DNA from: CAYZJD01 sp964478455 | GTDB lineage: Bacteria > Acidobacteriota > Terriglobia > Bryobacterales > Bryobacteraceae | NCBI GenBank assembly: GCA_964478455.1 | Contig: CAYZJD010000147.1 | Coordinates: 1 to 10,322 of the forward strand | Reading direction: 5' to 3' | DNA: 10,322 nucleotides | The notes under the pieces: generated by a model | What the model was told of the DNA's origin: nothing | Seen by the model: the letters and a program-made list of their open reading frames with translations, nothing else | Database searches by the model: none | Shown here: positions 1-7,900 of the stretch, in pieces | Position numbering within the stretch: the first letter of the stretch is position 1 | Layout of the letters: each line of letters opens with the position of its first letter | Translations under genes and position numbers: made by a program

Positions 1-1104
1 TCACGTGTCGGTTTTCTCCACAAGCCGGTCTACGTTAAGCGCATAGATGGCGGGCTTGCCGTCCCGGTCGCTCTGGAAGAAGATGCGCTGGCTGTCAGGA
101 GAGAAAACGGGAGCGACGCTGGCAGGATCGGACGCGCGGTGCTCGCAGAGCGTCAGTTCGCGGCGTGTCACCCGAAGAAGGATGAGGATGTACGGTGCCG
201 CCTTGCTGCCGCTGGCGCCGACGAAGACCGACGCGTCACCGTTGCGGCCGAAATGGACGAACTGGCTGGTGGGGGCGATCAGCCTGTCGGTGTTCGTGTC
301 GGGGACATGCTCCCGAATAGCGTTGAGCGCCCTGGGCTCGTCAGGGTAGTGCAGGTACAGCACAGCAGCGCCGTCGGCGCTCCACATCGCCGGCCCGATA
401 CGGCCCGGCGCGGTTTTCAGACGCCGGTTCTGCTGCCCGTCGTAGTGCACCAGCCAGAGCCCGCCGTCGCGGCGGTAAAGGATGCCGGCCCTCTTCGGCC
501 GCGGCTGAGGGCTCGACAGTTCATCCGTCGTTTCGACCACGGTCGACGCGTCGCCCTTGCTCATTCCGATGAGCCGGAGGCGCGTGGTGGCGTCCTTCTT
601 TTCTATGCACACGGCGTGCACGGCGTCGCCGGCGACCGCGAATCCCGCCCCTGGCTGCCACCCTTCGGGGGCGCGGTAGATGTCGCGCGTCCTCAAGCTC
701 AGGAGGATGGTCTGGCGGAGCGTCTGCCCGTCGAAGTAGCAGAAGGAGCGATCATCCGGCATCAGCCATAGCGACGAAGCTTCGAGCTGGCGCGCGTGTG
801 TCAGCAACCGTGATTCGCCAGTCCTCCAATCCAGCCGGTAGGCTTCGAGCGACCCCGTGCGGTCGCAGGAGTACAACAGGAAATCCCCGTGGCGCGAAAC
901 GGCTCTCCCGTAGTAGACGGGCAGGAAGCTGGAGCACGACGGGCTGGTGAGCCGGGTAACCTCGAACTCGGTTGTGGAGTCTGAAAAACGGGCGCGCTCG
1001 GAAGGAAACAGCCTGTTCTTGTTCTCCGCCGCCGGGAGCGCCAGGGAAGTGAAGCCGGAGAGAACGGCGCGCCGCGTGCAGCCGCGGCCGGCGGTGCCCT
1101 TCAC
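1..1104 (-). CDS. Tat-exported beta-propeller related to oligogalacturonate lyase, probably non-catalytic
   Basis: A 367-residue protein that starts with GTG at 1104; an in-frame stop at 1116-1114 rules out a longer form. Residues 10-26 (TRRAVLSGF followed by a hydrophobic stretch ending in LPAA) look like a twin-arginine leader. The body has repeated propeller blades: RHGDFLLYSCDRTG (71-84), LMPDDRSFCYFDG (114-126), RDGGLWLVHYDG (212-223) and FSPDSQRIFFQSDRDGKPAIY (334-354). The order and spacing match the oligogalacturonate lyase family (Pectate_lyase22), which beta-eliminates short oligogalacturonides using a Mn ion held by three His and one Gln. From memory of that family, the Q..HPH ligand motif aligns here with D326, S329 and A331, and the catalytic-base His with P238; only H284 seems kept. 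I therefore infer a binding or divergent role. The start has only a weak Shine-Dalgarno (GGTGAT). The gene is 108 bp after the DUF3500 gene. A generic PD40/TolB-like propeller is the alternative. Confidence 0.8.
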   Translation of the reverse strand: MKGTAGRGCTRRAVLSGFTSLALPAAENKNRLFPSERARFSDSTTEFEVTRLTSPSCSSFLPVYYGRAVSRHGDFLLYSCDRTGSLEAYRLDWRTGESRLLTHARQLEASSLWLMPDDRSFCYFDGQTLRQTILLSLRTRDIYRAPEGWQPGAGFAVAGDAVHAVCIEKKDATTRLRLIGMSKGDASTVVETTDELSSPQPRPKRAGILYRRDGGLWLVHYDGQQNRRLKTAPGRIGPAMWSADGAAVLYLHYPDEPRALNAIREHVPDTNTDRLIAPTSQFVHFGRNGDASVFVGASGSKAAPYILILLRVTRRELTLCEHRASDPASVAPVFSPDSQRIFFQSDRDGKPAIYALNVDRLVEKTDT

Positions 1105-1137
1105 ATCACCATGCTAGCAGGAACGAAAACATGAGGA

Positions 1138-1169
1138 TCACCACCAAGACACGAAGACACCAAGGAACC
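1138..1169. repeat. Short 8-bp-periodic intergenic repeat
   Basis: In the gap between the DUF3500 and propeller genes the plus strand reads TCACCACC, AAGACACG, AAGACACC, AAGGAACC as four consecutive 8-base units, the middle two differing at one base. Motifs of this wording (CCAAGACACGAAGACACC) recur, to my recollection, in intergenic DNA of many unrelated environmental bacteria. It is not coding and forms no strong hairpin. Its role is unknown. Confidence 0.5.
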
Positions 1170-1177
1170 GAATAAGA

Positions 1178-1209
1178 CTTTACGTGCTGAGGGCGGTGAG
1201 AGCGTAAAG
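1178..1209 (-). terminator. Weak candidate terminator after the DUF3500 gene
   Basis: CTTTACG (1178-1184) and CGTAAAG (1203-1209) form a 7-bp inverted repeat with an 18-base loop, starting 4 bp after the DUF3500 stop codon. In the transcript the stem is followed by UCUUAUUCGGUU, which is only moderately U-rich. The stem is AT-rich and the loop is long, so termination would be partial at best. The propeller gene may therefore be read through from the operon. Confidence 0.28.
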
Positions 1210-1212
1210 GGC

Positions 1213-2244
1213 TCACTTTGCTGTGTGCGGGCTCGACCGGTAGTGGGCCGCCAGAAGGTCGAGCCCGAAGTCCCCGTTGAAGTCGCGCCAGACCGAGTGG
1301 ATGTGGTTGGCGTTGTTCTGGGTGTTGTCGTATTCGACCAGGAAGTCCGGACCCTGGACTCGGTAGTAGTGGGGCTGGCCTCGCTCGGCGCCGCCGGCCC
1401 AGGCAAAGAACAGGTCCGAACCTGCCTTGCGGATGCGCTCGCCGCGTTCGGCGCCGAGTTCGGGCGCGAGGTTGTTCGCGTATTCCAGAAGAAGCGCATG
1501 GAGCATCCCGCGCTGGCCGGCGGTCATTTTCGATGCGGACAAACCGCTGGGCTGGCCGGACAGGGCCGCCTTGCGCGAGGCTTCGGTGAGGATATCGGGA
1601 TAGGCGGTGGCGCTCACGATGGCCGTAGCCCGCTGGCCGGTATCGAGGGCGGAGAGCAACTCTCTCGCCAGGTCCTCCTCCGGCGCCAGCGCTCGCAAGC
1701 CGCGGCGTGGGCCGTCTCTCACTTCGGCGGGGTTCGCGCCGAAGAAGGCCGGACCGCCGGCAAGCCGCCCGTTGACGAGCGTGTAGTTCAGGCTCAGATG
1801 ATGGCCCTCGACGCGGTAGCCCCACACCCCTCGCTCGTCGGGCCGGCCGAAAATGCTGAAATAGTAGCGCTCCGGATTTCGCCGCTCGCCGCTGTCGTTC
1901 TCGAGAATCCGCAGTACCTCCTCGAGGCTCATGATGGTGGCGGCCTTGATGTAGCCGCTCCGGCTCAGCCCGGCGCTCAGCAGAGCCTGCGCGAGGTGCT
2001 TCTGCTCGGGCTTCATCTCGCCCAGCGGCAGTCCCTTGCGGGCGCGCGGGATGAAGTGCCAGTTGAAGCGCTCCTCATCCTCGAAAGTAATGGAAGCTTT
2101 GGCGCGCTGCTGTTCCGTCAGCGACGCGAGGAAATTGCCGGCCGTTTCGGTCATCACCGACGCGGTGCGAGTGCGCTCACGGGCGGCTGCGAGCAGGACA
2201 AGCGCGGCGGCGATGGCGAGCGCGCGCAGAAGAACAGGATGCAC
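1213..2244 (-). CDS. DUF3500 family exported protein
   Basis: A 343-residue protein of the DUF3500 family, function unknown. I place the start at the GTG at 2244. It follows a strong Shine-Dalgarno (GGAGGGG, 5-base spacing), gives an immediate hydrophobic leader (VLLRALAIAAALVLLAAA, about residues 4-21), and avoids the overlap with the upstream gene that an ATG at 2379 would create. Family-typical blocks are FNWHFIPRARKGLPLGEM near residues 60-77, WGYRVEGHHLSLNYT (141-155), GGPAFFGANPAEV (163-175) and FLVEYDNTQNNANHIHSVW (301-319), followed by RDFNGDFG. The concentration of conserved His, Asn, Asp and Arg in the last block looks like a binding or active site, but no reaction is established. 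It lies 52 bp after the second TPR gene and is probably in the same transcript. The leader suggests the cell envelope; whether it is cleaved or anchors the protein is unclear. Confidence 0.85.
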   Translation of the reverse strand: MHPVLLRALAIAAALVLLAAARERTRTASVMTETAGNFLASLTEQQRAKASITFEDEERFNWHFIPRARKGLPLGEMKPEQKHLAQALLSAGLSRSGYIKAATIMSLEEVLRILENDSGERRNPERYYFSIFGRPDERGVWGYRVEGHHLSLNYTLVNGRLAGGPAFFGANPAEVRDGPRRGLRALAPEEDLARELLSALDTGQRATAIVSATAYPDILTEASRKAALSGQPSGLSASKMTAGQRGMLHALLLEYANNLAPELGAERGERIRKAGSDLFFAWAGGAERGQPHYYRVQGPDFLVEYDNTQNNANHIHSVWRDFNGDFGLDLLAAHYRSSPHTAK

Positions 2245-2256
2245 AGTGGCCCCTCC
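2245..2256 (-). promoter_or_regulatory. Ribosome binding site that decides the DUF3500 start
   Basis: On the minus strand GGAGGGG (2256-2250) lies 5 bases before a GTG codon (2244-2242). This near-ideal anti-16S match supports GTG initiation over the ATG at 2379, whose extra 45 residues are arginine- and serine-rich and overlap the end of the upstream TPR gene. Confidence 0.7.
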
Positions 2257-2296
2257 GTGCAGAAGAGAATAGCGCAGGCCAACGGGCCCGCGCCAC

Positions 2297-3850
2297 TCAC
2301 TCTCCGATTTCCCTGGCACGGGTGAAGGAGACGCGGTCTCGCTCGAGCTTCTCCGCTTTGATCTTCGCGGTAGCCGCAAATGCCTCCCGAGCTTCCCGCG
2401 CGCGCCCCGTTTCTTGATACCAGCGCGCGATGCGGTAATGAAACGAGCCGTCGCGGTCGGCCCTGAGCGCGGGCTTCATCTCGGCGATGGCTTTTTCGAT
2501 GTCTCCCGCAGCGGCATGAGCTTCCGCCAGTCCGGCGCGGGCAGCGGCAAAGGCGGGGTCGGCTTGAAGGGACTTTTCGAAGTAGCTCGCGGCCTCGGAG
2601 TGCCGGTTCCTCTTGAGCAACAGCTTTGCGTACTCGCAATTGAGAGCGGGATGGTGCGGGAACCTCCGCACGACCTCGCCCGCCCTGTCGAAGAGTTCCT
2701 CATCGAGCTGCCGGGCGGCGAGGTATTGGATAAAGAGCAGTTGCACTTCGGGGTCGGAGCGAGCGAGGGCGGCAGCCTTGCGGTATTCCGCCTCCGCGGT
2801 CGCGTTATCGCTCTGGTCACGGGCAAGATCCGCGAGCAAGAGATGAGCGCGGTAGGATTGCGGGTTCCTCTCCACTGCCTTGAGGAACGTCTCGCGCGCC
2901 AGCGCCATGCAGGTCCGCGAGAGCCAGTAAATCGCGCGGTGTTCGCGGGACTTGGCGGGGACGGCGACCAGCGCCTCCAGCGCCTTTTCGTATTCACCGC
3001 CACGCCAGCGCGCGATCGCCGCTTCTAATGGTTCGGGGGCGGTAACCGCGCTTGAGGCCGCAGCACGCGACTCCAGTTCCCTGGCCTTGGCAAACTCCTC
3101 CTCCGCTTTCTCGATCGCCTCGGCGTTGCCGCGGCCGCGATAGAAACGGCCGAGTCCCAGGTGGGCTTCCACCTCCGACGGCAGCGCGTCCACAGCGGCC
3201 TTGTAGTTCTCCTCGGCGGCGGACGCTGCGCCGCTCGCCGCCAGGAATTCCGCCAGCAGGATGTTTCCATAGGGCGAAGGCGGACGGGAAGCGAGCAACT
3301 GCCGTGCGGCTCCCTTGCTCCAGTTCAGATAGGCGATGCCCAGCCCATACCATGCTTGTTCCATCTCCGGCGCCCGCCCGAGGAGCCGGCGATACTCACC
3401 GGCGGCCTGCTCGAAGTTCCCGAGTTCCACATAAGCGCGGGCAAGCTCATAAGTGGCCTGGGTGTGACCGGGTTGGAGCCTGAGCGCGGCGCGCAGCGGC
3501 GCCACGGCCTTCGTGGCTTGACCCTGCCTCAGGTACTCGATGCCCAGGAACAACTGGGGAACGAACAGTTGCGGTTTCAGTTCGGCCGCCTTCGCGAAAG
3601 ACGCTAGAGCTTCGCTGTGCCTGTTGAGTTCGTAAAGCACGAGACCGAGGTTGGTCCAGGCTTCAGCCAGATCCGGAGCAAGTTTCAGCACTTGCCGGTA
3701 AAGGCCGGCGGCCTTCTCGAAATCGCGGGCGTGGTCGGCCGCGCGCGCCTCCCGAAAAAGCGGAGCAATCCTGGATTGCGCTTCCGGAGCTGACGCCTGC
3801 GCAACAAGTCCGGGGGCCGGCAGGAGTGAGAGGGCGAGGAGAAGGATCAT
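2297..3850 (-). CDS. Exported tetratricopeptide repeat protein (second of a pair)
   Basis: A 517-residue TPR protein. Residues 1-20 (MILLLALSLLPAPGLVAQAS) are a signal peptide without a lipobox cysteine, so a soluble periplasmic location is likely. TPR units with the usual W/Y-G-A-P spacing run through most of the protein. Examples are residues 30-62, 63-95 (AWTNLGLVLYELNRHSEAL), 97-129, 131-163, 165-177, 195-225, 227-260, 336-366, 404-434, 436-466 and 469-500. An alanine-rich linker near 262-275 separates an N-terminal from a C-terminal repeat array. TPR superhelices bind peptides or partner proteins; no catalytic domain is seen. Its ATG overlaps the stop codon of the preceding TPR gene (ATGA) and there is no clear Shine-Dalgarno, so translation is probably coupled. 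It probably assists the receptor encoded upstream, but the partner is unknown. Confidence 0.88.
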   Translation of the reverse strand: MILLLALSLLPAPGLVAQASAPEAQSRIAPLFREARAADHARDFEKAAGLYRQVLKLAPDLAEAWTNLGLVLYELNRHSEALASFAKAAELKPQLFVPQLFLGIEYLRQGQATKAVAPLRAALRLQPGHTQATYELARAYVELGNFEQAAGEYRRLLGRAPEMEQAWYGLGIAYLNWSKGAARQLLASRPPSPYGNILLAEFLAASGAASAAEENYKAAVDALPSEVEAHLGLGRFYRGRGNAEAIEKAEEEFAKARELESRAAASSAVTAPEPLEAAIARWRGGEYEKALEALVAVPAKSREHRAIYWLSRTCMALARETFLKAVERNPQSYRAHLLLADLARDQSDNATAEAEYRKAAALARSDPEVQLLFIQYLAARQLDEELFDRAGEVVRRFPHHPALNCEYAKLLLKRNRHSEAASYFEKSLQADPAFAAARAGLAEAHAAAGDIEKAIAEMKPALRADRDGSFHYRIARWYQETGRAREAREAFAATAKIKAEKLERDRVSFTRAREIGE

Positions 3851-4863
3851 GGCTGGGCAAGGACCAAGGGCATTCGTTTCTTCCGCTCCGACGCCGAGAT
3901 TTCGCGGAAGCGCTCGAAGTGGAGTTTCGCCTGCCGCTCAAGTCCTAACTGGCGGTAGAGATTGGCGAGCTGGTAGTGGTAATCGGGCTTTGCCGGATCG
4001 AGGCGAACCGCCTGCTCGAACTCAGCCTGAGCCCCTTTCAGGTCGTCACGGCCGAGGAGGAGTTTCCCCAAGTAGAAGTGAGGCTTGGCCCAATCGGGCC
4101 GGGCCTCGACGGCTCGCCGCAGGTAGCGCTCGGCCGTCTGGCTGGCGCTCTCGCGGCTATCGAGGACGCCGAGTTGGAGCAAGGGCCAGGCGCAATCGCG
4201 GTCGCTCGCGCGGCAGTGGTCGAGGGCTTTCTGGTAGCTTGCCCGGGCGCCGTCGAAGTCCAGGAACCTCTCTTGCACCTGGCCGAGGCCCGTCCAGGCC
4301 TTCACAGAGGAAGGATTCAATTCGATCGCCTGGCTGAGTTCTTTCTCCGATTCCCGCGGTCTGTTGAGTTCGTACAAGACGCGGCCTTCGAGGTAGTGAT
4401 ACTCCCAGTTGCCAGGATCGAGTTCGACGGCGCGGCGGAAAGCCTTCTCGGATTCTTTCAGCATTCCCCCCAGCGCGTAGTCCAGCCCCAGGATTCTGTA
4501 AATCTCGGCGTGATCCGGCCGCCGGTTCGCGGCCTTTTCGAGCCACTCGATCGACTCGTTCAGCCTGCCGAGTTCCATGGCGGACACGGCGAGCAGCATC
4601 AGCGCGTCGAGCGATTCGCGGATGCGGAGGGCGGCCAGGGCGGAGGTTCTGGCCAGCTCATGACGCCGGCTTTGGCTGTAGATCTGGGCCAACAGGAGGT
4701 GGCCGGTTTCCCAGCGGGGGGAGCGTTGAAGCTCAGCTTGAATCGCCTGCTCGGCCCCCGCGTAATCGTGGGCCTCGATCAGCGTGCGGATAGCGTCGGG
4801 CGCCGGCGGCGCCAGTTGCGCCGCCGGCAAAGCACCGATGAGAACAAGAAGGAGCGCCTGCAT
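3847..4863 (-). CDS. Exported tetratricopeptide repeat protein (first of a pair)
   Basis: A 338-residue TPR protein. The open frame runs far upstream into the receptor gene, but that part is arginine- and glutamine-rich shadow sequence. The ATG at 4863 gives a signal peptide (MQALLLVLIGALPAAQ) without a lipobox cysteine. TPR units occupy most of the rest: about 23-50, 53-84, 86-116, 119-152 (YRILGLDYALGGMLKESEKA), 153-186, 187-219, 224-257, 258-292 and 293-325. No Shine-Dalgarno lies at the usual distance; GGAGG is 15 bases away. The gene follows the receptor by 86 bp, with strong hairpins just before and just after its start. Its stop overlaps the start of the next TPR gene by 4 bp. SusD proteins, which cap TonB receptors in Bacteroidota, are built on TPRs, so a comparable partner role here is plausible but inferred. 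Confidence 0.87.
   Translation of the reverse strand: MQALLLVLIGALPAAQLAPPAPDAIRTLIEAHDYAGAEQAIQAELQRSPRWETGHLLLAQIYSQSRRHELARTSALAALRIRESLDALMLLAVSAMELGRLNESIEWLEKAANRRPDHAEIYRILGLDYALGGMLKESEKAFRRAVELDPGNWEYHYLEGRVLYELNRPRESEKELSQAIELNPSSVKAWTGLGQVQERFLDFDGARASYQKALDHCRASDRDCAWPLLQLGVLDSRESASQTAERYLRRAVEARPDWAKPHFYLGKLLLGRDDLKGAQAEFEQAVRLDPAKPDYHYQLANLYRQLGLERQAKLHFERFREISASERKKRMPLVLAQP
4802..4828 (-). repeat. 11-bp perfect hairpin inside the first TPR gene, near its start
   Basis: GCCGGCGGCGC (4802-4812) and GCGCCGCCGGC (4818-4828) are exact reverse complements separated by 5 bases. In the mRNA the stem begins 35 bases after the A of the start codon, in the codons for the end of the signal peptide (residues 12-21). 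An all-GC stem this close to the start could slow or gate ribosomes. Part of it may simply reflect GC-rich Ala/Pro codons. Confidence 0.75.
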
Positions 4864-4894
4864 GCGCGCACGCCGCTGCCTCCATTCTGCCTCA

Positions 4895-4932
4895 CGGCGC
4901 TGTGGCCCGAAAAGGCGAGGACCACAGCGCCG
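4895..4932 (-). terminator. 11-bp perfect hairpin between receptor and TPR genes (attenuator or mRNA stabiliser)
   Basis: CGGCGCTGTGG (4895-4905) and CCACAGCGCCG (4922-4932) form a perfect 11-bp stem with a 16-base loop, beginning 17 bases after the receptor stop codon. No U-run follows in the transcript, so it is not a textbook intrinsic terminator. Such stems between operon genes often protect the 3' end of the upstream segment or partly attenuate the downstream genes. That would keep receptor mRNA in excess over TPR mRNA. Confidence 0.6.
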
Positions 4933-4949
4933 CAAGGCGCGACCACGAC

Positions 4950-7900
4950 TTAGAAAATGAAGCGGAGTGAGGCCTGCATCTGCCGCTCGATGTTCTTGCG
5001 CCCCCAGAACGAGCCGTAGCCAACGGCGCGGCCGCCCTGTATGCGCGGGGTATCGGGAACGTAGGTGTTCGGGTCGTTGAAGATGCTGCGGTTCAGAAGA
5101 TTGAACGCGTCGACGCGGAGCTCGAGTCGTTTCCCCTCGGTGAGCTTGATCTGTTTGGTCATCGAGACGTCTTCCTGAAACCACGGGAAGCTCCGCAGGT
5201 CGCCGTAGGTGCGCGCGGCGTTGCCGAGAGTGTACGGCTTGGGATCGGTGAACGCACCCGGGTTGAGCATGAAGCTGACGCCGGGCCAGGGATTGTCCAC
5301 CTGGTTGCGGATCGGCTGGCCTGGCACGATGTCCAGCCTGCCCTCGTTGTTGAAAATCACGCTGCCGAGGTTGTTGGGCCACCCGTAGGGAGACAAGGGC
5401 AGGGCAGCTCCGGAGCTGTATTGGAGAATGCCGGCGATGCGCCACCCGCCCACCACGTGCCTGGCGGCCTTGCTCTCCACGAGGTTCTCGAAGGGAAGCT
5501 CGTAGCCGAAGCTGGCGACGAGGTTGTGAGTGCGGTCGCCGCGGCTGTTGGTGAACGTCGTATCCACCGCCAGCCCGCGCTCGAGCGAGAGCCGCTTGGT
5601 ATCCACGGCGCCCAGAACTCCGAAACCACCCCAACCAAAGGCGTCATCCACGGTGGTGATGTTCTTGGACAGCGTGTAGGAAACAAGGTAGTCCAAGCCA
5701 TGCCACAGCCGTTGAGTGGCTCTCAGTTGCAAGGCGTTGTAGTTGCTTTCGCCCACGGTGGCCTGGGGATCGAAGATGCCCTGGTATTGCGGGTACGGCC
5801 GCAGCGCCTGCGCGACGCTTCCGGTGAAGCCCGGATATGGGTAAGGAATCCCCAGCCGTTCCGCGTCCGCAGGACCGTTGATCTGTTCCAGGAGTTTATC
5901 TCCCATCGACAGCACGCTGAAGTCGTTCTGGTTGAGATTCTTCAGATAGCCGGCGATGAGACGCGTTCCCCGGTTGCCCACATAGGCGGCCTCGACGGTA
6001 AGGTCCTTGGTGATCTCCCGCTGGATGGTGAAGTTCCAGTTGTAGATCCGGGGCAGCCTTCCGCTCTCGGGGGTGAACGCACTGATTCCCTGGTTGTTAA
6101 GGAGCGTCGGGTCGAGCACCGGCGGCCTCACGTTCACCGGCGGGAATCCGTCATCCAGCAAGAACACGTACTGGGTTACCGGATCGATCGCCGGATACGA
6201 AGTGGTCACGCTGCCGGATCCCGTGGATTGGATGGGATCGAACGTATTCACCTCCAACCGCCCGTACACGACCCCAAAGCCTCCGCGAAACACGGTCTTG
6301 TCGCTCATCTTGAAGGCTGCGCCGACGCGCGGCCCGAAGCCCTTGTAGTCCGTGTCGAGCCAGCTCCTCCGTCCCACGCGGCCCGCACCGTTCCCCAAAA
6401 AGCCAAGCGCGCCGGGACGGTTTCCCGCGCCCGGATTCGGCAGGTCCGGAACGAACGACGAGATCCGGTCGTATTTCTCGCTTAGCGGGATGTGCAGGTC
6501 ATAACGCAGGCCGTAATTCACTGTGAGCCGGGGCGTGACCTTGAAGTCGTCCTGCGCATAGAAGGTCCAATCCGAGGACCGGTACGCTAGGCTCACGTCA
6601 GAGTTCATGCTGGCTGAACCGACAGTCCCCAGCAGGAAACTCGCGAACTCCGAGCCGATCTTGCTGTAGATCGCCGAGTCCGTAGAGATGTAAGGCAAGG
6701 CGGTCTGCGCATCGTTGAACGTCAGGTAACCATAGGCGCCGTTGGCGCCGAAGAAGTTCGCCAGCGCCTTGCGATACTCTGCGCCGAACTTGAACGTGTG
6801 GGAGCCTTTGACCTTGGAGAACGAGTCGGTAATGGTCGGCACGGTGTGGTACAGGTGTTTCAACTGGTTGGTGCCGATACTGCTGAGGCCAAAGCTGAAG
6901 TTCGGGAACCAGCCCTTGAGCATGACTCCCTTCAGCCCGAGTTCCTTCTCCGGGTCAAACCCTTTGTAAGGAACCCCGTCGGGGTTCTGGTAACGGAGCA
7001 GGCCGAAAGTGAAGTGATTGATCCCGGACGTGCCGAAGGTGTAGTCGTGGTTCAGGCGGAACACCTTTGAGGTGATGGTCTGATCGCGCGCCGCCGAGGC
7101 CATCCCAAAGGGGTCCGCGCCGTTGATCTTGTGACTGTACATGTAGTTGAAGGAGCTTGATAGGTGGCTCTTCGGGGAGAAGTTGTGGTCCACCTTCAGA
7201 CTCCAGATAATGTGGTCCCGCTGCGGCTGTCCGGTGATGCCGACCAGGTTATCTTCGTCGAGCCCGGGGATTGTCCCCTTGGGAATGAAGTCGAGCACCC
7301 TCCTCGCGACCGAGCTTCGGATGGGCACCTGGTTGTTGGGGAACGGGTCGCGGACGACGTAGGACTGGCCATCCACCACCACCGTGCGCGTGGTTGCCGG
7401 ATCGTAGATCTGGCCTTGCTGGATCGGCCGGCCAAGAACGTCCGTGCCCAGGATGTTCGGCTGCAACAGCGAGGACAGGTCTCCCTGGCGCCACTCGTCT
7501 CGCGGCACGCTGTAGAAGCCCTCGCGGTGGTCTCGCGTGTAGAACTCCTCGTACGAGGTGAACCAGAAGGTCTTGTCCCGGCCGTTGTATAGCCGCGGTA
7601 TCGTGAACGGGCCGCCGGCCGTGCCGCCGAAATCGTGACGCCGCTGTTTTGTTTTCGCAGCGCTGGCTTCCAGATCCTTGTTCTTCGCGTTCAGGAATTC
7701 GTTGCGCAGGTACTCGTAGGCCGAGCCGTGCAGGTTGTTCGTGCCCGACCGGAGAGTGAAGTTGAAGATCGCTCCTCCCGCCTGCCCATACTCGGCGTTG
7801 AAGTTGCTCGTCTGCACGCTGAATTCCTGAATGGCGTCCACCGATGGCTGGGCTTCGTTGAACACGCCCGGCGTCGGGTTGGTGCTGGTCGCGCCATCGA

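Noticed and set aside
1225..2325. A 366-codon plus-strand open frame opposite the DUF3500 gene
   Set aside because: It mirrors a recognisable family gene in GC-rich DNA, lacks any recognisable motif and has no convincing ribosome binding site.
2245..2379. ATG at 2379 as the DUF3500 start
   Set aside because: It overlaps the TPR gene by 83 bp and adds a charged tail before the leader. The GTG at 2244 has a strong Shine-Dalgarno.
4864..5634. A longer N-terminus for the first TPR protein
   Set aside because: The extension is Arg/Gln/Pro-rich low-information sequence lying within the receptor gene in another frame. A signal peptide begins precisely at the ATG at 4863.
5421..6485. Long plus-strand open frame opposite the receptor gene
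   Set aside because: The opposite strand encodes continuous beta-barrel motifs. The plus-strand product has no family features.
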